DNA of 10,325 nt, taken from contig JAJYHS010000036.1 of the NCBI GenBank assembly GCA_021784635.1, forward strand, positions 1 through 10,325. Direction: 5' to 3'. Each line of letters begins with the position of its first letter. Positions within the stretch are counted from its first letter, which is position 1. The DNA comes from a bacterium. GTDB lineage: Bacteria; Bdellovibrionota; Bdellovibrionia; Bdellovibrionales; UBA1609. The notes beneath the pieces were generated by a model. It searched no databases. It saw only the letters and a list, made by a program, of their open reading frames with translations, and was not told the DNA's origin. The position numbers and the translations under genes are program-made. Below, one piece after another: positions 1 to 6,783 of this stretch.

Positions 1-795
1 GCGCCATTCGTGGGCGGTGCTGCTTTCTGAGTAAATATAGACTTCGTTTTGCGTCAATGATTTTGAAACATATGTAAAGAACTTTTCGTCTTTTTCATAA
101 TAAACAAGAGTTGGTTGACTTTGCTTATTGCCAATTTTGTATTTAAAAATTCGATCCGCGCGCAACGTTTTCGGATTTTGCCGTCCAAATAGAACGGTTT
201 TATTGTCATTCATCCAAACGGCGTTGCCGGTGGTGTCGGCGATCGCATCGCGCAAAGTTTTGCCGGTAATTAAATTCTTAAAATGGAGCGTATAAAATCG
301 CCTGCCAACCGTATCGACGGCATAAAGGAGCCAATTCTGATCGTGTGACACGCGCACATTTATGACATCAAAGTATTTGTGTTTACGCGCAAGCTTGTTC
401 ACGTCTAATATAACTTCGGCTCGCCGCTCGCGACCCATTTTCACCGGTTGCCCAAGCTTTTGGATTTTTCTGCGGCAATATATAGGATACTCTCGGCCCT
501 TTTTGTATTTTGTGAAATAGAAATACGACCCGAGGCGAAACGGCGCGGATACGTCATCTTCTTTTATGCGCGCCTTGAATTCACGAAATAGCTTTCGTTG
601 CAGTTGCCGCACGGGCTTTAGTTTTTTATCCGCATATTTGTTCTCGACATTTAAAAAATCGAGAACTGATTTTGAGTCGCGTGCGCGAAGCCAGAAGTAA
701 GGGTCGGCTCGCCGATCGCCAAACTTCGAGTGAGTTTTTAGTATTCTTTTGTGTTGCGGCCACTCCCGATGCGCTAAAGTGAGGGAATCGTTCAC
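1..795 (-). CDS. ptrB: Oligopeptidase B (protease II, S9A), N-terminal part, cut by left edge
   Basis: The reading frame runs from a GTG at 795 without a stop to base 1 (265 codons), so the gene continues past the left edge. The translation matches the N-terminal and beta-propeller part of oligopeptidase B: GDRRADPYFWLR at residues 26-37, then an ARIKEDD stretch, YFYFTKYKKGREYPIYCRRK, an ILDVNKLA segment, VDTVGRRFYTLHFKNL, and KDEKFFTYVSKS. The family totals roughly 680-700 residues, and the Ser-Asp-His triad lies in the C-terminal hydrolase domain, outside this window. Family members cleave short peptides after Lys or Arg, usually in the cytoplasm; no signal peptide is visible here. The GTG start shares four bases (GTGA) with the stop of the upstream HxlR gene, which suggests translational coupling. 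No in-frame ATG lies near the expected N-terminus. Identity is very likely; the exact start is less certain because the frame stays open upstream. Confidence 0.9.
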   Translation of the reverse strand, partial: MNDSLTLAHREWPQHKRILKTHSKFGDRRADPYFWLRARDSKSVLDFLNVENKYADKKLKPVRQLQRKLFREFKARIKEDDVSAPFRLGSYFYFTKYKKGREYPIYCRRKIQKLGQPVKMGRERRAEVILDVNKLARKHKYFDVINVRVSHDQNWLLYAVDTVGRRFYTLHFKNLITGKTLRDAIADTTGNAVWMNDNKTVLFGRQNPKTLRADRIFKYKIGNKQSQPTLVYYEKDEKFFTYVSKSLTQNEVYIYSESSTAHEWR

Positions 796-1307
796 TTGCC
801 CGCCGCTTCTAAATCGTGCTCTAACGGCAGATGTTCTGAAGCGGGAACACTTAATTCTTCTGCGCGCCGGTTCGCCTCCGCCACCAACATGGCTTGGTAG
901 CTTCGACCCCAATTGGCCAATTCTCGAAGCGCAGGTTCAAGCGAGCGCCCCAAACTGGTGAGCGAATATTCAACGCGCGGCGGGACTTCATAAAACATTT
1001 TGCGGTCGATTAAACCGTCGTGCTCGAGCTCTCGCAACTGTTGGGCAAGCATTTTAACTGTGATCCCTTTGATTTCACGTTTGAGCTCGCCAAAGCGTTT
1101 TTTGGACTCGCGTAACCGCCAGATTATCACGGGCTTCCATTTGCCGCCGATAAGCCGAATGGCAAGTTCCACGGGGCAGTGTACAGACGCTAACGCCCGC
1201 TTTGACCCGCCCGTTTTCATGCTTTTTACCAACGCAATTTCTTGTTCACTTAGCTTTTTGTTGCCTTCTGGGGGACAATTTGTGTTGCCTGTGCTGACGT
1301 CTAACAT
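792..1307 (-). CDS. HxlR/DUF24 (MarR-like) winged-helix transcriptional regulator
   Basis: A 171-residue protein whose residues about 44-135 form an HxlR-type winged helix: CPVELAIRLIGGKWKPVIIW, a RFGELKREIKGITVKMLAQQL recognition region, then LEHDGLIDRK, the wing, and the VEYSLTSLGRSLEP stretch typical of this family. The frame is open further upstream, but I chose the ATG at 1307 because AAGGAG sits seven bases before it and the extra upstream residues do not resemble the family. The Cys at residue 44 sits where redox-sensing DUF24 proteins such as YodB, CatR and HypR carry their conserved cysteine; a second Cys is at residue 11. It is divergent from the POT gene and overlaps ptrB by four bases, so it probably controls both sides and itself through the 1338-1359 inverted repeat. 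Family and fold are clear; ligand and targets are inferred. Confidence 0.88.
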   Translation of the reverse strand: MLDVSTGNTNCPPEGNKKLSEQEIALVKSMKTGGSKRALASVHCPVELAIRLIGGKWKPVIIWRLRESKKRFGELKREIKGITVKMLAQQLRELEHDGLIDRKMFYEVPPRVEYSLTSLGRSLEPALRELANWGRSYQAMLVAEANRRAEELSVPASEHLPLEHDLEAAGK

Positions 1308-1337
1308 CTGGTGTCTCCTTAATTTTTTCTTCTTATC

Positions 1338-1359
1338 ATGTACTGGCTGAACAGTACAT
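1338..1359. promoter_or_regulatory. Perfect 8-bp inverted repeat, candidate HxlR operator
   Basis: ATGTACTG (1338-1345) and CAGTACAT (1352-1359) are exact reverse complements separated by GCTGAA. Symmetric repeats around GTAC/AGTAC cores between divergent genes are common operators for HxlR/MarR-type dimers. The site lies 30 bp upstream of the regulator's ATG. On the minus strand it sits between a weak -35-like TTGTAT (1363-1358) and a -10-like CATGAT (1340-1335) at 17-bp spacing, so binding would be expected to block that promoter. The promoter reading is tentative; the inverted repeat itself is certain. Confidence 0.6.
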
Positions 1360-1427
1360 ACAACAACTTTAGAAACAATTGAAAAAATAACCGTTGTAGT
1401 GGATGTTTGATAGCAAAATGTTTCTAA

Positions 1428-1437
1428 CAGAGCTCTG
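1428..1437. promoter_or_regulatory. 10-bp perfect palindrome in the divergent intergenic region
   Basis: CAGAGCTCTG is a complete palindrome without a spacer, about 60 bp upstream of the POT start. It could be a second regulator site or part of the POT promoter region. It is unlike the 1338-1359 repeat in sequence, and I found no convincing -35/-10 pair for the POT gene around it. A 10-bp palindrome can occur by chance. Confidence 0.2.
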
Positions 1438-1475
1438 CGTCGGCATGTTATAGCAAATTGAAAGGCTCGAATACA

Positions 1476-1488
1476 TTTTTGGGGGGGG
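1476..1488 (+). promoter_or_regulatory. T5-G8 homopolymer tract acting in place of a Shine-Dalgarno
   Basis: Five T are followed by eight G (1481-1488), then ATCAAAA and the POT ATG at 1496. No AGGAGG-like site is present, and the G run sits at normal ribosome-binding spacing, so it probably provides the pairing with 16S rRNA. G runs of this length are prone to slipped-strand length changes, which would alter spacing and strength here. Confidence 0.45.
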
Positions 1489-1495
1489 ATCAAAA

Positions 1496-2956
1496 ATGAC
1501 GACGGCACCAACCGCAGCCGAAGCGGATTCCACAGGATTTTCGCTACCGCAACTTGTAGCCAATAAATTTCGTGACCGCGAGTTTTTCGGCCATCCCATA
1601 GGTTTGTATGTGCTGTTTCTAACTGAAATGTGGGAGCGGTTTTCTTACTACGGTATGATTTCGCTGCTCGTCTTATACATGAACGAGTTTTTGTTGAAAG
1701 ATCCCGCCCGAGCCCATCAGATTTTTGGTTATGTGGCTTTTGCCCATGTGATTACGTCTGTGTTCGGCAAATTGACGGCCCAGCAGATGAGTTCACAAAT
1801 TTTCGGCCTTTACACTGGATTTATTTACGTCACACCCATTTTCGGCGGCATGCTCGCCGACAAAGTTTGGGGTCAGCACAAGTGCATTTATTTGGGCGGG
1901 ATTTTAATGGCTATCGGTCACTTTATGATGGCCTTTGAAAGCTGTTTTTTGTTTGCACTTTTATTTCTCATTCTCGGGTGTGGGGCGCTCAAACCGAACA
2001 TTTCAACTCAAGTTGGTAATTTGTACCCCGAGGGTGATGAACGTCGCGATCGCGCCTTCACTATCTTTTATATGGGCATCAACCTTGGCGCGGTACTGTC
2101 GCCGCTTGTCTGCTGGACACTTGGAGTAGAGTTCGGTTGGGGCTACGGATTTTCTGCTGCCGGCGTTGGCATGTTACTCGGTTTGGTTATTTATTATCTG
2201 GGATCAGGGCTAGTACCACGTCATCCAGTTAAAACTAAAGCCGATATGGAAAAGGAACTTGAAAATAAAGATGAAGCGAAAGAAGAAAAGCCACGCAAGA
2301 GGCCATTGACGAAACAAGAATGGTGGCAAGTTTGGGCTTTGGTAATTCTTTGTATTACGAACATGGCGTTTTGGGCTGTGTATATGCAACAAAGTAACAC
2401 GCTGATGTTATGGTCGGCACAACGGACGAACTGGCATTTTTGGATTTTTCACATTCCTCCGGGCTGGTATGCTAGTTTCAACCCCGCATTTATCATTCTA
2501 TTCGCCCCGCTACTCGATATATTTTGGGGCTGGCAATCCGGGCGCGGCAAAGAGCCGTCAACCGTGATCAAGATGGGCATTGGCTGTCTGCTTTTGGGTT
2601 CGTCATACTTCATTATGATGGCGGCGGCACATTTTGTTCCGCCACACGAGCGCGGCAGTGTCATGTGGCTCGCGGCGACGACATGGGTTTTTACGATGGG
2701 CGAGCTCTATTTGTCACCGACGGGGCTTTCGCTTGTCACCAAAGTGGCACCAGGGCCATTGCTGAATACCATGATGGGTTGTTGGTTTTTGTCGTATGCC
2801 GTTGGTGATTGGTTAGGTGGTGACATCGGCATGTTTTACAACGTGATGACCAAACAACATTTCTTTTTGCTTTTGGCGGCCATCGGGATCATCACGGGCG
2901 TTATTTTCTTTTTGCTCAAACGACCGCTCAGTCGTAGCATACAGCAAGACATTTAA
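1496..2956 (+). CDS. Proton-coupled oligopeptide transporter (POT/PTR2 family, MFS)
   Basis: A 486-residue inner-membrane protein with many hydrophobic helices, as expected for the 14-helix bacterial di/tripeptide:H+ symporters. The first helix carries the family's proton-coupling motif ExxERFxYYG as EMWERFSYYG (residues 44-53). A conserved helix-4 lysine is seen in GALKPNISTQ (K166), and the PTR2 signature FYMGINLG is at 191-198. A highly charged cytoplasmic loop follows at about 240-275, rich in Lys and Glu. It is the first gene of a plus-strand pair and is followed after 14 bp by an APC permease. Divergent placement from the HxlR gene suggests regulation by that protein. The ATG at 1496 is preceded only by the G8 tract. 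The family assignment is firm; whether it prefers di- or tripeptides cannot be read from the sequence. Confidence 0.93.
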   Translation: MTTAPTAAEADSTGFSLPQLVANKFRDREFFGHPIGLYVLFLTEMWERFSYYGMISLLVLYMNEFLLKDPARAHQIFGYVAFAHVITSVFGKLTAQQMSSQIFGLYTGFIYVTPIFGGMLADKVWGQHKCIYLGGILMAIGHFMMAFESCFLFALLFLILGCGALKPNISTQVGNLYPEGDERRDRAFTIFYMGINLGAVLSPLVCWTLGVEFGWGYGFSAAGVGMLLGLVIYYLGSGLVPRHPVKTKADMEKELENKDEAKEEKPRKRPLTKQEWWQVWALVILCITNMAFWAVYMQQSNTLMLWSAQRTNWHFWIFHIPPGWYASFNPAFIILFAPLLDIFWGWQSGRGKEPSTVIKMGIGCLLLGSSYFIMMAAAHFVPPHERGSVMWLAATTWVFTMGELYLSPTGLSLVTKVAPGPLLNTMMGCWFLSYAVGDWLGGDIGMFYNVMTKQHFFLLLAAIGIITGVIFFLLKRPLSRSIQQDI

Positions 2957-2970
2957 CTTCAGGAGACCTC

Positions 2971-4353
2971 ATGTCTGATGCTGTATCTCATTCTCAAAAC
3001 GGCGATCGCTCGGGCCAAACTACAAGCTTAACAAGACAGCTCGGTCTTTGGTCGGCTGTTTTCATGTGCATGGGCAGTGAAATAGGCTCAGGGATATTTT
3101 TGGTGTCAGCCGATATCGCAACGGCAATGAAATCGCCCATGGCCGGCCTAATGGTTTGGGTGGTAGCGGGTCTCATTTCACTGGCGGGGGCACTGATTTT
3201 TGCCGAACTCGGCACGATGTTCCCGAGTGCGGGAGGCGAGTACGTATTTTTGCGTGAAGCCTATCACCCGATATTGGCCTTTTTGTACGGCTGGACGCTA
3301 ATTTTTGTTATTCAAGCCGGGACAATTGCGGGCCTGGCCGCCGCGTTTTCGCGGTTTATGTTGCCGTTTTTACACCTTGGGCGATTCGGCCGCGAAATCG
3401 AATCTACAATTATAGTGGTTGTATTAACGCTGATGAATTTTGTCGGCATTAAGCGCGGGGCGCAACTCCTTGATGCGGTAACTTCATTTAAAGTTGTCGC
3501 AATCGTCGGGTTGATTCTATACGTTTTATTTGCGAGCCCGCATGGCACGGTTTCGCCGATTGATTTCAGTTTTGGCAAATCGACATTATCGGCGTTTGGC
3601 GTAGCACTTCTTGCGGCGTTTTGGGCTTATGACGGATGGTACTCGATTACATTTATCGCTGGAGAGATGAAAAATCCGGCACGCGACATTCCGTTGTCCT
3701 CGCTCATTGCCATTATCGGAACGGGTACGCTTTATATTTTGTGCTCCTATGTGTACTACAAAGTTTTGCCAGTTTCGGCGATTGCACATTCGCATTACGT
3801 CGCGGCCGATGCCGTTCGCGTTTTGGGTGGCGATACGGCGGTTCGCATATTGGGTATTGTCGTGTTAATTTCTGTGCTGGGTTGTTTGAATGCTTGCATT
3901 ATATCAGGCGCACGCGTGATTTACGCGATGGCTAAAGATAACGTGCTCCCGCATGCTTTAGCTGTTGTTAATCCCAAAACTCATTCACCGAATCGAGCTC
4001 TGACTTTGCAAATGATTTGGAGTATTCTTCTTGTTTGGAGTGGCACCTATGATCAGCTTTTTACTTACGTCATCGTCGCGGGCTTTATATTTTACGGTCT
4101 TACCGCTTCGGCTGTTTTGTGGCTACGCAGAAAAAGACCGAATCAAAATCGACCGTACAAAGTGCCGCTTTATCCGATTTTGCCGCTCGCATATGTGCTA
4201 TTCACAATTGTCTTTACGGTGAATTCGTTTGTTGAAAAGACAAAAGAATCATTTGCCGGATTGTTGATTGTCGCGACCGGTTTGCCTGCCTATTACATCA
4301 TGAAGAAGCTTGCCGCTCGTCGTGCCGAACAAAATGCCGCGACCCCAAGTTAA
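2971..4353 (+). CDS. APC-superfamily amino-acid permease (LAT-like)
   Basis: A 460-residue membrane protein with about 12 hydrophobic helices. The first helix carries GSEIGSGIF (residues 35-43), the unwound substrate-binding motif of APC transporters, followed by ELGTMFPSAGGEYVFLREAY. Near the C-terminus, RPYKVPLYPILP (394-405) resembles the L-type amino-acid transporter/SteT group, many of which exchange amino acids. AGGAG at 2961-2965 gives a good ribosome binding site for the ATG at 2971. It follows the POT gene by 14 bp and is almost certainly co-transcribed with it. A sensible job is export or exchange of amino acids freed from imported peptides, but direction and substrate are inference. 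The last codons lie inside a terminator-like hairpin. Confidence 0.9.
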   Translation: MSDAVSHSQNGDRSGQTTSLTRQLGLWSAVFMCMGSEIGSGIFLVSADIATAMKSPMAGLMVWVVAGLISLAGALIFAELGTMFPSAGGEYVFLREAYHPILAFLYGWTLIFVIQAGTIAGLAAAFSRFMLPFLHLGRFGREIESTIIVVVLTLMNFVGIKRGAQLLDAVTSFKVVAIVGLILYVLFASPHGTVSPIDFSFGKSTLSAFGVALLAAFWAYDGWYSITFIAGEMKNPARDIPLSSLIAIIGTGTLYILCSYVYYKVLPVSAIAHSHYVAADAVRVLGGDTAVRILGIVVLISVLGCLNACIISGARVIYAMAKDNVLPHALAVVNPKTHSPNRALTLQMIWSILLVWSGTYDQLFTYVIVAGFIFYGLTASAVLWLRRKRPNQNRPYKVPLYPILPLAYVLFTIVFTVNSFVEKTKESFAGLLIVATGLPAYYIMKKLAARRAEQNAATPS

Positions 4354-4368
4354 GGGCGCGCGGCATTT
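4332..4368. terminator. Hairpin overlapping the permease stop, possible bidirectional terminator
   Basis: AAATGCCGCG (4332-4341) and CGCGGCATTT (4359-4368) are perfect 10-bp complements with a 17-base loop that can pair further (CCC with GGG). The left arm and loop cover the last permease codons and its TAA. The GST gene ends convergently at 4379. Each strand has only a short T-rich run after the stem, so termination may be modest. Confidence 0.6.
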
Positions 4369-4378
4369 AAATAGAAAA

Positions 4379-4987
4379 TTACTTCGTAAGACCTTCAGCT
4401 TTTAGTGCCGACTGAACCGCAGGGGTTGTCGATACTTTTTCGACATAGCCCATAAGATTCGGCCATTTTGTAAGATCAAATTTAACAGCGCGTGACCAAT
4501 TGAGAACTGTCCACATGTAGGCGTCGCACACAGAGAATTGTGAGCCCATTAAAAATTGACCCGGTTTTATTTGGCCATTTACCCATTCTAATCGATTCGT
4601 TAATCGTTCGTGTGCAGCCTTTTTGGTTGCCTCGGGCAAATCTTTGCTCCACAGGGGGCTATAGCTTTTGTGAATTTCAGTTGCTATAAAGTTGAGCCAT
4701 TCTTGCGCTTTGTAACGCTCCCATGTTCCATTTTTTGGCAGCAATTTTTTTTCAGGGGCTTGATCGGCGATGTATTGAAGGATAGCGGCTCCTTCAGTTA
4801 AAATTTGACCCTCATTTGTTTCAAGGCAGGGAACGTATCCTTTGGCATTGATTTTCGTATAATCTTTGCCGGACTTTGTTTTCTTTGCTTTCGTGTCGAC
4901 TTGCTCAACTTCAAACTTCACGCCTGAAGCGAAAAGAGCAACATGCGATGCGAGCGAACATGCGCCGGGAGAGTAGTACAGTTTCAT
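4379..4987 (-). CDS. gstA: Beta-class glutathione S-transferase
   Basis: A 202-residue cytosolic protein closely resembling E. coli GstA across its length. The N-terminal thioredoxin-like domain starts MKLYYSPGACSLASHVAL with Cys10, the glutathione-contacting cysteine of beta-class GSTs. YVPCLET (51-57) and LTEGAAILQYIAD (63-75) form the glutathione site with its cis-proline region. The alpha-helical domain begins near RYKAQEWLNFIATEIHKSYSPLW (91-113) and includes His106, equivalent to the active-site histidine of the E. coli enzyme. It conjugates glutathione to electrophiles and may hold peroxidase activity. AAAGGAG six bases before the ATG at 4987 fixes the start. It is convergent with the permease and 150 bp downstream of the DNA glycosylase on the same strand. 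The length is normal for the family. Confidence 0.93.
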   Translation of the reverse strand: MKLYYSPGACSLASHVALFASGVKFEVEQVDTKAKKTKSGKDYTKINAKGYVPCLETNEGQILTEGAAILQYIADQAPEKKLLPKNGTWERYKAQEWLNFIATEIHKSYSPLWSKDLPEATKKAAHERLTNRLEWVNGQIKPGQFLMGSQFSVCDAYMWTVLNWSRAVKFDLTKWPNLMGYVEKVSTTPAVQSALKAEGLTK

Positions 4988-5124
4988 TTCTAACTCCTTT
5001 TTTGATTGTTGGAGCTATGATGCTGCGGCTGAACTCACGGCTTCACAAGTCCTGCTGGCGTGCAATGGCTGGCCTGCGAAAAATTGCCGCGTATCATTGT
5101 TACGTTGGCGTTACGCGATAATAT

Positions 5125-5151
5125 AAAAATCAGCGCGTCAATTTCGGCTGA
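5125..5151 (-). terminator. Weak terminator candidate at the end of the DNA glycosylase gene
   Basis: On the minus strand TCAGC (5151-5147) can pair with GCTGA (5134-5130), helped by two inner CG pairs, and is followed directly by TTTTT (5129-5125). The stem is short and overlaps the TGA stop of the glycosylase. If real, it separates this gene from the downstream GST gene. Confidence 0.3.
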
Positions 5152-5689
5152 CGAACGCATTGTTGCGAATCCAAAATCGTAGCGCCCAATCGCGAGCCTC
5201 TTGAGCATAGTCGATTCCGATGCGCGGTCCGCGTTTTATATCGCATTTATGAATATTAATTCCGATATCTTCAATAAATATAGGTGGAGCGTTTAGCGGC
5301 AAACCGTTTAACGGTTTTGCAATTTTAAGCTCTCGGCAGAGTTTACCTGGACCATTTGTGGGATTTTCTATGTCCATCGTTGGCTGAATCGCACGAATGA
5401 GTACGGCTTCGGGTCTTGTTTCGTCGCCGCATACCACATTAAAACAATGGTACATGCCGTAAATAAGATAAATGTAAGAATGGCCACCGGGGAGATAGAA
5501 TGCTTTGGTCCGTTCTGTTTTTCTTCCACCGTAGGCGTGGGCGGCTTTATCTTTGAGGCCCAAATACGCTTCAGTTTCAACAATAATTCCAGATAATTTT
5601 TTCCCTCGCCAGATGCGCGTGAGTTGCTTGCCCAACAGTTGTTCGGCCACGGTTTTGGTCGGTTGCATGTAAAAATCATTTGGGAGCAT
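5138..5689 (-). CDS. mpg: 3-methyladenine DNA glycosylase, AAG/MPG type
   Basis: A 183-residue enzyme of the AAG/MPG base-excision repair family, which flips out and removes alkylated or deaminated purines. VETEAYLG (38-44 region) holds the catalytic Glu40 and Tyr42, matching human Glu125 and Tyr127. His51 matches human His136. The SYIYLIYGMYHCFNVV block (71-86) contains Tyr77, the counterpart of the intercalating Tyr162, and Asn84, the counterpart of Asn169. NGPGKLCREL (112-121) and RIGIDYAQEARDWALRFW (156-173) complete the family pattern. The length is normal for bacterial members. The ATG at 5689 lacks a clear Shine-Dalgarno, but its product begins LPNDFYMQPTKTVAEQLLG, as family N-termini do. 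It is divergent from deoC across 123 bp. Confidence 0.94.
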   Translation of the reverse strand: MLPNDFYMQPTKTVAEQLLGKQLTRIWRGKKLSGIIVETEAYLGLKDKAAHAYGGRKTERTKAFYLPGGHSYIYLIYGMYHCFNVVCGDETRPEAVLIRAIQPTMDIENPTNGPGKLCRELKIAKPLNGLPLNAPPIFIEDIGINIHKCDIKRGPRIGIDYAQEARDWALRFWIRNNAFVSRN

Positions 5690-5812
5690 AACGGGTTTGT
5701 AATAGCCCGCAAACTATTGATAGACAACGGACGGCGTCTGTCGTAACTCTTTAGCCCAACATACGCGAGCCATCTAAGCTTCGCTGGGAGAACATTATGC
5801 GGCGGGGTTATT
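5690..5812. promoter_or_regulatory. Divergent promoter region between mpg and deoC
   Basis: This 123-bp gap must hold promoters for both flanking genes. A TTGATA at 5717-5722 is a plausible plus-strand -35, but no good -10 follows at the usual distance. No convincing operator or riboswitch fold was found. The 3' end holds two overlapping translation-start signals described separately. Confidence 0.35.
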
Positions 5813-5820
5813 ATGCGTAG
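5797..5820 (+). other. Seven-codon mini-ORF overlapping the deoC start, possible leader
   Basis: ATG at 5797 encodes MRRGYYA and stops with TAG at 5818-5820, five bases past the deoC ATG (5813), in a different frame. GGGAG at 5786-5790, six bases upstream, is the best ribosome-binding site here. It could be a coupling leader, or the GGGAG may serve nothing. Nothing beyond position and spacing supports translation. Confidence 0.25.
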
Positions 5821-6772
5821 CATTTCAATGACCGATGAAAATGGACAAGCTCTTGCCATTGTCGCCGCACCTATAGATGAAGTGGGGGCGACCGAGCGCG
5901 CTCAATTTTTTACCACCCGAAGTATCAAAAAAGACTCAAAGGTACATGCACTCTATCTCGCGATTTCAATGTGTGACCTTACTACGCTCGAAGGCGCGGA
6001 TACTCCCGGTCGAGTACGGCAGCTTTGCGAAAAGGCTCGGCATCCTGTGCCTCCAGACATTTTTAATGAAGCAGCGAAACTTAAGGATTTTCCACCAATT
6101 CCGTCTGTTGCGGCCGTCTGCGTTTATCCGGCCATGGTTTCGGTTGCGGTCAAAGTGCTTGCGGGTTCGGGCATTCACGTGGCGTCGGTCGCAACGGCTT
6201 TCCCGTCTGGGCAATCACCACTTTCAACGAAAATTGATGAAACGCGATATGCGGTTGCAAAAGGCGCCGACGAAATCGACATGGTTATCAATCGTGGTGC
6301 GTTTTTGTCTGGTGATTATCAACAAGTGTTTGATGAAATCGCCGCGGTTAAAGAGGCATGTGGCACCGCTCATCTTAAAGTCATATTAGAGACTGGAGAA
6401 CTCGGGTCTCTCGATCGCGTGCGACTGGCGTCTGAAATTGCGATGCATGCCGGGGCAGATTTTATAAAAACATCAACGGGTAAAATTCAACCGGCAGCAA
6501 CCCTTCCGGTCACGCTCGTTATGCTTCAAGCAATCGCCGATTTTTACCATAAAACGGGCAAAAAAATCGGCATGAAACCAGCCGGTGGCATTCGAACGGC
6601 CAAGCAAGCCATTCAGTATTTGTGCATGGTGAATGAAACATTAGGAGCTGAATGGCTTACTCCACAACTATTTCGATTTGGTGCAAGCTCAATGCTGAAT
6701 GACATATTGAGGCAAATATTTAAAGAGGCAACGGGCCGTTACTACTACGACCGCGTATTTTCATTGGATTGA
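5813..6772 (+). CDS. deoC: Deoxyribose-phosphate aldolase, long animal-type
   Basis: A 319-residue TIM-barrel class I aldolase that splits 2-deoxyribose 5-phosphate into acetaldehyde and glyceraldehyde 3-phosphate. It follows the long human DERA form rather than the roughly 250-residue E. coli form: CDLTTLEG (54-61), AVCVYPAM (101-108), AFPSGQ (129-134), EIDMVINRG (154-162), ILETGELG (191-198), the Schiff-base Lys219 in FIKTSTGK, the helper Lys255 in GMKPAGGIRT, and a C-terminal WLTPQLFRFGASSMLNDI and TGRYYYDRVFS tail like the human enzyme. Asp156 matches the proton-relay aspartate. The ATG at 5813 has GGCGGGG five bases upstream; an in-frame ATG at 5828 is an alternative. It ends 11 bp before the ALDH start and is surely co-transcribed with it. 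Confidence 0.95.
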   Translation: MRSISMTDENGQALAIVAAPIDEVGATERAQFFTTRSIKKDSKVHALYLAISMCDLTTLEGADTPGRVRQLCEKARHPVPPDIFNEAAKLKDFPPIPSVAAVCVYPAMVSVAVKVLAGSGIHVASVATAFPSGQSPLSTKIDETRYAVAKGADEIDMVINRGAFLSGDYQQVFDEIAAVKEACGTAHLKVILETGELGSLDRVRLASEIAMHAGADFIKTSTGKIQPAATLPVTLVMLQAIADFYHKTGKKIGMKPAGGIRTAKQAIQYLCMVNETLGAEWLTPQLFRFGASSMLNDILRQIFKEATGRYYYDRVFSLD

Positions 6773-6783
6773 GGAACTTAAAA

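Noticed and set aside
1409..1460. Imperfect direct repeat TAGCAAAATG / TAGCAAATTG in the divergent region
   Set aside because: It is A/T-rich, short and imperfect; no phase or dyad suggests a regulator site.
1308..1511. Upstream extension of the HxlR reading frame to 1511 (68 more codons)
   Set aside because: It would run through the operator and overlap the POT start; the ATG at 1307 has a strong AAGGAG, and the extra residues do not look like the family.
5088..5117. CGCGTA/TACGCG inverted repeat and GTTACG direct repeat upstream of gst
   Set aside because: Six-base arms with 18 bases between are expected by chance, and they are not placed against a recognisable promoter.
4876..5121. Plus-strand frame of 81 codons between gst and mpg
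   Set aside because: It overlaps the start of the GST gene on the other strand, matches no family I recognise and lacks a good ribosome site.
6769..6771. TTG start of the ALDH overlapping the deoC stop
   Set aside because: The ATG at 6784 has a GAGG at workable spacing; TTG has no ribosome site of its own.
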